A stretch of 12,884 nucleotides of DNA, from positions 1-12,884 of the forward strand of contig CAZXEM010000029.1 of assembly GCA_964639875.1 (NCBI GenBank), given 5' to 3'. Shown piece after piece: positions 1 to 5,644 of the stretch. Every line of letters begins with the position of its first letter. Position 1 is the first letter of the stretch. The notes beneath the pieces are model-generated. The model ran no database searches, was not told the DNA's origin, and saw only the letters and a program-made list of their open reading frames with translations. Made by a program: the position numbers and the translations under genes. This DNA comes from CAZQLW01 sp964639875. GTDB lineage: Archaea; Nanobdellota; Nanobdellia; Woesearchaeales; GW2011-AR9.

Positions 1-1572
1 TTTCATGCGTTTGATTCTGCTGGCAATGTGAATACTACTACACTTGACAATTTCACTGTTCAAAACAGAAATCTTACTTTTGTTAACATAACTCTGCCTT
101 TTAACGGTACTGTTTTAGAAGTTGGTAATTCTACCATTTTCAATTCAACAGTTACTGATCCGGATAATGATACTTTAACATACTTATGGGATTTTGGTGA
201 TGGTAATACTAGTACAGTTTCAACAACAAACATTACTCGGCAATATAATTTGACTGGAACTTACAATGTTGGTTTAACTGTTTCCGACCCTTACGATGGT
301 TCTTTCTCTACCAATGAATCTACTAACATAACTGTAATTGTTAATGATACTTTAGCTCCTACAATTGAAACTATTAGTTATTTTACTGAACAGCATCTTA
401 CTCGGGACGGAGACAATCAAACTGTTAATATTACCATTTTTGATTACTCGGACATATCTAACTTAACTTTATCTTTTAACGGAACTTTACAAACAAGAAC
501 TTGTTCAACGCAGACAGATAACAATTGGACTTGTTCTTGGACTTGGACTAATATAACTAATGACAGTTACAATTTTACCATCAATGCTACTGATAATTAT
601 TCTACCACTCATACTAATTCTACTACTTACGAATTTAACGTTACTTCCTGTGGTGATTTGGTTAAAAATGGTGATGAACAATGTGATGGTTCAGACCTTA
701 ACAGTCAAACTTGTGTTTCACAAAGTTTTGTTTCTGGAACATTAGCTTGTTCAGCTAGTTGTACTTTTGATACTAGTGGTTGCAGTTCTAGTTCCAGTTC
801 TTCCTCTTCTTCCTCTTCAGGAGGCGGCGGCGGTGGTGGCGGTGGAGGTGGAGGGGGTTTTATTCTTCCTACTGCTGATGCTGATGACGAACCTTCAGAA
901 GTTGTGGATACTCCCTCTTCTGGCGGAGGTACTGTTAAAACAACAGTCGATGAAGAAACTAAAGTTGAAGAAACTGTTCCCGCAATATTTAATCAACAAA
1001 TTAGTCTCCCTCCTGGAGAATCTTTAAAAGTTCCTTTAGATCATGATCAAATTTCTGTAACCGAGATTGAGTTGGAAGCTTCTTCAACAATTGCGGGAAA
1101 AGCTGTAGCTACTGGGATTTCAATTGAGACAGAATTGGAAATTGAATCTTTCTCTGAAACTCCGGAAGGAGTAATTGGGTTAGATAATACTTATCAGTAT
1201 TTGAATGTTGATTCTGGCGGGGTGCAAGTCAGTAGAATTAATTTTAAAGTTCCTTTACAATGGATTTTAAGTAATAATTTTTCTGAAGATAAAATTTCGT
1301 TATACGCTTACCTGGACAATTCTTGGCAAGAACTTTCTACTACACTTATCAGCAGTGGCGAAGAATTGGTTTATCAAACAGAAATTAACACGCCAGTAAC
1401 TTTTTTAGCTATCGCTCCTAGTTCAGGAAAAAATATTTTTGATAAAGCACGAGCTTGGATTTTGAATAATAAAATTTATGTTATTTTATTAATAGTACTA
1501 ATTGTTTCTTTATTTGTTATTTTCTCAAGCTTTAAAAAGTGGAAAAGTAAACAAAAACATCAACAAATTTGA
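1..1572 (+). CDS. PKD/Ig-like PGF-pre-PGF surface protein, 5' end missing
   Basis: Predicted cell-surface protein; the reading frame is open to base 1, so the gene begins outside the window and the GTG at 28 is not a convincing start. In the visible 523 residues I see a PKD domain (core WDFGDG at residues 63-68), a second Ig-like beta domain (about 118-215), and a Cys-rich motif of the type CGDxxxNGDEQCDG...C...C...C (217-261). Then follow 12 Ser plus 13 Gly (262-286), an acidic linker, a PGF-pre-PGF domain (about 330-475, recognised from IELEASSTIAG and the KVPLQWI...LYAYLDNSWQEL region), and a transmembrane segment (about 493-512) with a Lys-rich cytoplasmic tail. The first 215 residues hold about 26 N-x-S/T sequons, suggesting a heavily N-glycosylated stalk. 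The TATA box of the next gene begins six bases after the stop. The domain class is well supported; ligand and function are unknown. Confidence 0.85.
   Translation, partial: FHAFDSAGNVNTTTLDNFTVQNRNLTFVNITLPFNGTVLEVGNSTIFNSTVTDPDNDTLTYLWDFGDGNTSTVSTTNITRQYNLTGTYNVGLTVSDPYDGSFSTNESTNITVIVNDTLAPTIETISYFTEQHLTRDGDNQTVNITIFDYSDISNLTLSFNGTLQTRTCSTQTDNNWTCSWTWTNITNDSYNFTINATDNYSTTHTNSTTYEFNVTSCGDLVKNGDEQCDGSDLNSQTCVSQSFVSGTLACSASCTFDTSGCSSSSSSSSSSSSGGGGGGGGGGGGGFILPTADADDEPSEVVDTPSSGGGTVKTTVDEETKVEETVPAIFNQQISLPPGESLKVPLDHDQISVTEIELEASSTIAGKAVATGISIETELEIESFSETPEGVIGLDNTYQYLNVDSGGVQVSRINFKVPLQWILSNNFSEDKISLYAYLDNSWQELSTTLISSGEELVYQTEINTPVTFLAIAPSSGKNIFDKARAWILNNKIYVILLIVLIVSLFVIFSSFKKWKSKQKHQQI
784..858 (+). 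repeat. poly-Ser/poly-Gly spacer (S12 G13)
   Basis: Twelve Ser codons (784-819) are followed directly by thirteen Gly codons (820-858). The codons are mixed (AGT, TCT, TCC, TCA; GGA, GGC, GGT, GGG), so this is not a simple nucleotide microsatellite. It separates the Cys-rich motif from the membrane-proximal PGF-pre-PGF domain and is probably a flexible, exposed linker. An almost identical spacer occurs at 10805-10885. Confidence 0.95.
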
Positions 1573-1577
1573 AAAAA

Positions 1578-1586
1578 CTTATAAAT
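1578..1586 (+). promoter_or_regulatory. TATA box of the subtilase gene
   Basis: CTTATAAAT is a good archaeal TATA box right after the stop of the preceding gene. It predicts a transcription start near 1608 and a leader of about 13 bases before the ATG at 1621. Its presence argues against the upstream in-frame ATG at 1585, which lies within the box itself. Confidence 0.6.
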
Positions 1587-1620
1587 GTGTTTTGTTTGTT
1601 CTTATTATAATAAAAAAGAG

Positions 1621-4600
1621 ATGAACTACGAACTAAACCAGAAGCATTTAGGTATTTTGTTAGGTTTTATGTTAGTGATAACAATATTCGGGTTTGCGTT
1701 TATTTATGATGATGGAGAAAATTCTTTAACTGGTTATGTTGTTTTTGAAGGTGGAACAAAAATTAAAACTGATAAACTTGATTCTGCTTTAGTTAACGAA
1801 ATTAATTCTGGTAAAGAAAACTCAAAAGTTATTGTTATTCTTGAAGATGATTCTCAAACCATTTCTGAAAATTTTGTTGAGAAAAAGCAAGCTATTGAAA
1901 TTGTCCAAGAAAAGGTTATTGAAGATTTAAAAGATGAAGTTGAAGTTTTAGAACCGGAAGATAAAGTAGAAATTATTAATTTTGAGGGGACAATGTCTGA
2001 TGAAGAGTTTGAAGATGAACTGCTTGAAGATCAATTACTTAATGTTGAAAATATTATTGAAGAAGAAATCGAAACTGATTTTGAACTTTCACACCGGTTT
2101 GAAACTATTAACGCTTTTTCTGGCGAGGTTAAAGATCCGGTTGCTTTACTAGAATTAACACAAAACAAGAAAGTTAAAAAAATCATTTTGGATTATCCAG
2201 TAGAAATTAATCTTGATAATAGTGTCTCGCAAATAAATGCTGATAAAGTTTGGAACATTGCAAATGTTGCTTTTGAAGGGAAAAACATTTCTGGGGAAGG
2301 AGAAACTGTTTGTGTTATTGATACCGGAATTGATTATACCCATTCTGCTTTAGGTTCTTGTAATCCGGTTAGTTATCAACTTGAAGGTAACGTTGAAAAT
2401 TTACCGCTTCCTACTGAATCTAATCACCCTTACGAAGACAGTTTTGATTACACTTGGACCATAACTCAGCCAGGATATGAAAAAATTGCTTTACATTTTG
2501 TTAATTTATCTTTAGAACATTTGCCAAGTAATGGAGATAGTACTGACCGAATTTATGTTTATGATCAGAATAATCAGACTTTAGCAATTTACAAAGAATC
2601 AATGGTGGATTTTTGGACACCTTATGCTGAGGGAGATACTCTCTATGTTCGTCTAGTTTCTGATGGTTCCGTCAATGATTATGGTTTTTTGGTTGATCAA
2701 ACTATTAATGGAACGACCAATACAACTATGAATTGGAACACTTGCGAGAAAGTTATTGGTGGTTGGGACACTTATAATAATGATAATAATCCTAAAGATG
2801 ACCATGGTCACGGTACTCATGTTGCAGGAATAGTAGCTTCAGAAAATGAAATTTATCGAGGGATTGCACCGGGTGCAAGTTTAGTAGCTATTAAAGCAAT
2901 AAGTGCTTTTGGAGGGGGACATTCTTCAGACGTTGTTGCGGGCATTGATTGGTGTAACAGTAATGCCAATAACTTAAACATTTCAGTGATTAGTATGAGT
3001 TTGGGGTGTAGCGGTGGTAATTGTCCTCATTATCAAACTTATTGTAACAACGATTTGACTGCGAGTGCAATTGCAGATTCTTACCGGAAAAATATTTCAG
3101 TTTTTATTGCTACTGGTAATAATGGTTGGACGGACGGTATTGCTAACCCTGCTTGTGTTGAAAATGCTTTCCCAGTTGGTGCAGTTACAGAAACCGATAA
3201 TCTTGTTTACAATCGTGGTAATTTATTAAAACTTCTGGCTCCTGGTACTGATGTTTATTCCACAACTTTGTCTGATTCTTATTTTTCTTTAAGTGGAACT
3301 TCAATGGCAACACCTCATTTAGCTGGGGCAACGGTTTTGTTGAAACAATACTGGAAAGTTGCTTATGGGATAAACGCTCATCCTCAAGAAATATTTGATA
3401 AACTGGTTTCAACTGGTAAACAAGTTAGTGATTCTAGTTCTGGGTTAACCTTTTCCCGAATAGATCTTTCTGCAGCAATTAGGCCAAGTTTAACTTTTGT
3501 TGATAGTACTCCTTCTTCTGGTGAGGTAATAAATTTTAGTCTTGATGGGGTTGATGATATTATTCCCATTTTTGTTATTAATTCATATTTGCCTTTAACG
3601 AATGTTACTTTGGAATTTAATTTTGAAAATGATAGTGCTAGGAATTATAGTCTGGTTAAAAAAAACAATACTCATTTTGATTATGCTTTTTCTGAATTAA
3701 TTAATTTTGAAGCTGGAAATTATTCTTATAAAGTTTATGGACAAGATAGTTTAGGAAGTATTGGTGAAACAGAAACCAGAAATTTAACTATTCATTTCAT
3801 TCCTGCTCCAGAAGATTCTGAAATGATTAATTATACTAATTTGTCATTGAGCATTTTTTCTCCATTAAATAACTCCTATCATCGTGATAATTTTTATTTG
3901 AACTTTACCGTTAACGGGACAAATTTAAATTTTGTAAATTATCAATTAGTGAATGGTTCTGGTCATGTTTTACTTTCTTCAAATTTGTCTATTGAAAGTA
4001 ATGATAGTAATGCTGATAATAATGACAATGATTCAAATGACCGTTATCTTTTTGAACCGTTAATTAACTTAGAAAACAATTCTTTAGATGATGGGAATTA
4101 TACTTTAACAATCCAGGTAGAAGATTCTCAAGGAAATGTTTCAATTAAAGATATTAATTTTGTGATTGACACTTCAAGTCCATCTTTGGTTGATATTAAC
4201 TATAGTCCAGCTATTGTTTACAGTAATGATACTCTTAACTTTACCACTAATGTTAGAGATTTAAATTTGGATTTTGTTACTGTAACGTTATCTTCAAATT
4301 ATTCGGGAATCTGGAATAATTATTCTTTCAGTTACGAGGACGATAATTTATTTAGTTATAGTTTACTTTTAGACAATTCCACATTTAATCAAACATTTTA
4401 TTATCAAATATATGTTGCTGATTTAGCTGGAAATGATAATTATTCGGATATATTAAGTTTTGAAATTTTAAATTTTAATTATTCTCAGTTAAACAATTCT
4501 ATAATTAATGAAACTTCGTCATTAGTTAATAATTCATCTACCACCTCTTGTTCTGATAATATTAAAAATGGTAATGAAACCGGAGTTGATTGTGGTGGTT

Positions 4601-4923
4601 CCTGTCAGAATTGTACCTCTTTAGGAATTGTTGGTTCTGAGTCTGATGTTAGTGGTTCTGATCTTGCTTTACCTTTGCCTGTTCCAGAAGCAGAAACTGC
4701 GCCAGTAGAAGAAACCCTTACTGCCGAAGATAATTTGCCTGTAGCAGCTGAAGTTAATAATGTTGATATTAATAATGAAAATGTGGCTAGTGAAGGGTTA
4801 GCTAATTGGACCAGTGAACTGAAACAGAATGAAGTTTATAAGAAAGAAAAAGCAATGTACCTTATTGGCATTTTAATCTTATCACTTTTAGCTTTTTATA
4901 CTTTTTTTCTTTGGATACAATAA
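1621..4923 (+). CDS. membrane-anchored subtilisin-family (S8) serine protease
   Basis: Predicted extracytoplasmic endopeptidase of 1100 residues. I chose the ATG at 1621 over the in-frame ATG at 1585 because the latter sits in a TATA box, and because 1621 places a hydrophobic segment (about 9-28) at the N terminus. An acidic Glu-rich propeptide-like region follows (about 45-215). The subtilase triad is visible: Asp234 (VIDTGID), His397 (HGTHVAG), Ser561 (GTSMATPH), with oxyanion Asn500 (ATGNNG). A CUB-like beta domain (about 249-360) is inserted between Asp and His. After the catalytic domain come about three Ig-like beta domains (621-955) rich in N-x-S/T, a Cys motif of the type CSDNIKNGNETGVDCGGSC (977-998), an acidic Pro/Glu linker, and a C-terminal membrane segment (1078-1100). 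It probably matures by propeptide cleavage. Its convergent neighbour ends 24 bases beyond. The substrate is unknown; adjacent surface proteins are possible targets. Confidence 0.9.
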   Translation: MNYELNQKHLGILLGFMLVITIFGFAFIYDDGENSLTGYVVFEGGTKIKTDKLDSALVNEINSGKENSKVIVILEDDSQTISENFVEKKQAIEIVQEKVIEDLKDEVEVLEPEDKVEIINFEGTMSDEEFEDELLEDQLLNVENIIEEEIETDFELSHRFETINAFSGEVKDPVALLELTQNKKVKKIILDYPVEINLDNSVSQINADKVWNIANVAFEGKNISGEGETVCVIDTGIDYTHSALGSCNPVSYQLEGNVENLPLPTESNHPYEDSFDYTWTITQPGYEKIALHFVNLSLEHLPSNGDSTDRIYVYDQNNQTLAIYKESMVDFWTPYAEGDTLYVRLVSDGSVNDYGFLVDQTINGTTNTTMNWNTCEKVIGGWDTYNNDNNPKDDHGHGTHVAGIVASENEIYRGIAPGASLVAIKAISAFGGGHSSDVVAGIDWCNSNANNLNISVISMSLGCSGGNCPHYQTYCNNDLTASAIADSYRKNISVFIATGNNGWTDGIANPACVENAFPVGAVTETDNLVYNRGNLLKLLAPGTDVYSTTLSDSYFSLSGTSMATPHLAGATVLLKQYWKVAYGINAHPQEIFDKLVSTGKQVSDSSSGLTFSRIDLSAAIRPSLTFVDSTPSSGEVINFSLDGVDDIIPIFVINSYLPLTNVTLEFNFENDSARNYSLVKKNNTHFDYAFSELINFEAGNYSYKVYGQDSLGSIGETETRNLTIHFIPAPEDSEMINYTNLSLSIFSPLNNSYHRDNFYLNFTVNGTNLNFVNYQLVNGSGHVLLSSNLSIESNDSNADNNDNDSNDRYLFEPLINLENNSLDDGNYTLTIQVEDSQGNVSIKDINFVIDTSSPSLVDINYSPAIVYSNDTLNFTTNVRDLNLDFVTVTLSSNYSGIWNNYSFSYEDDNLFSYSLLLDNSTFNQTFYYQIYVADLAGNDNYSDILSFEILNFNYSQLNNSIINETSSLVNNSSTTSCSDNIKNGNETGVDCGGSCQNCTSLGIVGSESDVSGSDLALPLPVPEAETAPVEETLTAEDNLPVAAEVNNVDINNENVASEGLANWTSELKQNEVYKKEKAMYLIGILILSLLAFYTFFLWIQ

Positions 4924-4947
4924 AAATTAAAATCTTTAAAATTTTTA
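4924..4947. terminator. short AT-rich convergent gap, possible bidirectional terminator
   Basis: The 24 bases between the subtilase stop and the end of the minus-strand glutaredoxin gene are almost all A/T, with short T runs on both strands (TTTTT on the plus strand at its right edge, TTTTA/TTTTT on the minus strand). This fits archaeal oligo-T termination for both transcripts, but the runs are short and no hairpin is evident. Confidence 0.35.
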
Positions 4948-5172
4948 TCAAGAAATTAAACTTTTAATCTTATCTGGGTTAAAACCAACAATGATTTCGT
5001 TATCACTTTGAATTACTGGGATTGTTCTTTGACCAGTAAGATTAACAACTTTTTCAATTAATTCTGGGGTGTTAACATTTATTTCTTCAAAATCAATGTT
5101 CATTACTTGCAAATAACTTTTAAGAACTTTACATTGAGGGCAACGATCCGTAGTGTATACTTTAATTGTCAT
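4948..5172 (-). CDS. glutaredoxin/NrdH-like thiol-disulfide oxidoreductase
   Basis: A 74-residue single-domain thioredoxin-fold protein, the usual size of NrdH-type glutaredoxins. It has the redox motif Cys11-Pro-Gln-Cys14 after the first beta strand, the cis-proline motif (Thr50-Ile-Pro52-Val), and a C-terminal GFNPDKIKSLI segment matching the family's last strand and helix. No signal peptide is present, so it should act in the cytoplasm, reducing disulfides or donating electrons to a reductase; the partner is not shown by the sequence. The ATG lies about 25 bases from a TATA box, so the mRNA is probably leaderless, which supports this start. It lies downstream of eL41 on the same strand but has its own promoter. 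A link to the disulfide-rich surface protein nearby is only speculative, because compartments differ. Confidence 0.85.
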   Translation of the reverse strand: MTIKVYTTDRCPQCKVLKSYLQVMNIDFEEINVNTPELIEKVVNLTGQRTIPVIQSDNEIIVGFNPDKIKSLIS

Positions 5173-5191
5173 ATTTTTTCAAAAAAGCAAG

Positions 5192-5202
5192 TTATATATA
5201 AA
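5192..5202 (-). promoter_or_regulatory. TATA box of the glutaredoxin gene
   Basis: On the minus strand this reads TTTATATATAA, a near-consensus archaeal TATA box. Its centre is about 25 bases from the ATG at 5172, which places transcription initiation at or next to the start codon and predicts a leaderless mRNA. Confidence 0.6.
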
Positions 5203-5294
5203 CATTTTTGAGAACTAAAAGGTTATAATAGTTGCATCTTAACATAAATTAAAACTTTTAAGAAATGTAAGGTTAATACTAATCTTCAGCAATA

Positions 5295-5402
5295 CTAACT
5301 AGCTTGTAATTTTCTTCTACGTTTAGCCTTTTTCATCTTCTTACGTTGCCATTTCCAACGCATTTGGCCTTTCTTTTTCCAACGTCTTGAACTTCGTTTC
5401 AT
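5295..5402 (-). CDS. rpl41e: 50S ribosomal protein eL41
   Basis: A 35-residue, extremely basic ORF: MKRSSRRWKKKGQ followed by MRWKWQRKKMKKAKRRRKLQ and ending AS. The second half matches the eL41 pattern (M-R-x-K-W-x-x-K-K/R then dense Lys/Arg), the smallest protein of the archaeal and eukaryotic large ribosomal subunit, where it is a single helix at the subunit interface. The usual protein has about 25 residues and would start at the internal Met14; here a 13-residue basic extension precedes it. The TATA box at 5427-5434 sits 28 bases from the first ATG, so a leaderless mRNA starting at 5402 is favoured, making the extension probably real. Downstream, 122 bases separate it from glutaredoxin and hold only that gene's promoter. 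Confidence 0.75.
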   Translation of the reverse strand: MKRSSRRWKKKGQMRWKWQRKKMKKAKRRRKLQAS

Positions 5403-5426
5403 CTTGAAAGCAAAAGATGAGGGCTT

Positions 5427-5434
5427 TTTATAAA
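5427..5434 (-). promoter_or_regulatory. TATA box of the eL41 gene
   Basis: TTTATAAA, centred about 28 bases upstream of the ATG at 5402 on the minus strand. The spacing predicts initiation at the start codon. Two copies of AAACAGAAA (minus strand) lie just upstream at 5437-5445 and 5455-5463. Confidence 0.6.
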
Positions 5435-5532
5435 CCTTTCTGTTTATAGGAGCTTTTCTGTTTGTGAGGGAATCATCAGTTAGAACGTAAAAAAAATAGG
5501 ACCAACAAACAAAAATATAATGATTTTTAGGC

Positions 5533-5556
5533 TAGAACTATGTTCTATATATAGAA
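5533..5556. promoter_or_regulatory. overlapping palindromes upstream of the large-gene promoter
   Basis: TAGAAC-TAT-GTTCTA (5533-5547) is a perfect inverted repeat with a 3-base spacer. It overlaps the perfect 14-base palindrome TTCTATATATAGAA (5543-5556), giving three alternating TAGAA half-sites. The block ends four bases before the TATA box, where archaeal transcription regulators and the B-recognition element lie. It is a plausible operator or activator site; the cognate regulator is unknown. Confidence 0.45.
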
Positions 5557-5559
5557 ATG

Positions 5560-5567
5560 TTTAAATA
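5560..5567 (+). promoter_or_regulatory. TATA box of the large Cys-rich surface protein gene
   Basis: TTTAAATA is a typical archaeal TATA box. It predicts transcription from about 5590, giving a leader of about 55 bases that contains an inverted repeat and a Shine-Dalgarno sequence. The other genes of this interval appear leaderless by contrast. Confidence 0.6.
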
Positions 5568-5584
5568 CATTAATATTTTACTTA

Positions 5585-5623
5585 TTTAAGTTAATTTAAT
5601 TTAATGTTATAATTTAACTTAAA
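5585..5623 (+). promoter_or_regulatory. AT-rich inverted repeat in the leader of the large gene
   Basis: TTTAAGTTAA (5585-5594) is perfectly complementary to TTAACTTAAA (5614-5623), a 10-base stem with a 19-base loop. It ends a few bases before the Shine-Dalgarno sequence. The predicted transcription start lies within the left arm, so it may be a DNA operator rather than an RNA hairpin, or may be chance in AT-rich sequence. Confidence 0.3.
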
Positions 5624-5627
5624 AAAT

Positions 5628-5635
5628 GGGTGAGG
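5628..5635 (+). promoter_or_regulatory. Shine-Dalgarno site of the large gene
   Basis: GGGTGAGG contains GGTGA, complementary to the 3' end of archaeal 16S rRNA. It lies 9-11 bases before the ATG at 5645 but almost touches the ATG at 5636 and overlaps the GTG at 5630, so it favours 5645 as the start. Confidence 0.55.
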
Positions 5636-5644
5636 ATGTTTAAA

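Noticed and set aside
784..858. Slippage-prone microsatellite giving phase variation
   Set aside because: Mixed Ser and Gly codons leave no long uniform nucleotide repeat, so strand slippage is unlikely; the same holds at 10805-10885.
1585..1620. Upstream in-frame ATG for the subtilase
   Set aside because: It falls inside a good TATA box and would add a Cys-rich stretch before the hydrophobic N-terminal segment; the ATG at 1621 is better placed.
5403..5480. Possible C/D box sRNA on the minus strand (TGATGA complement at 5473-5478)
   Set aside because: No matching CTGA D box at a suitable distance; the region is explained by the eL41 promoter.
5630..5644. GTG (5630) or ATG (5636) as start of the giant gene
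   Set aside because: The Shine-Dalgarno sequence overlaps or touches these codons; spacing fits only the ATG at 5645.
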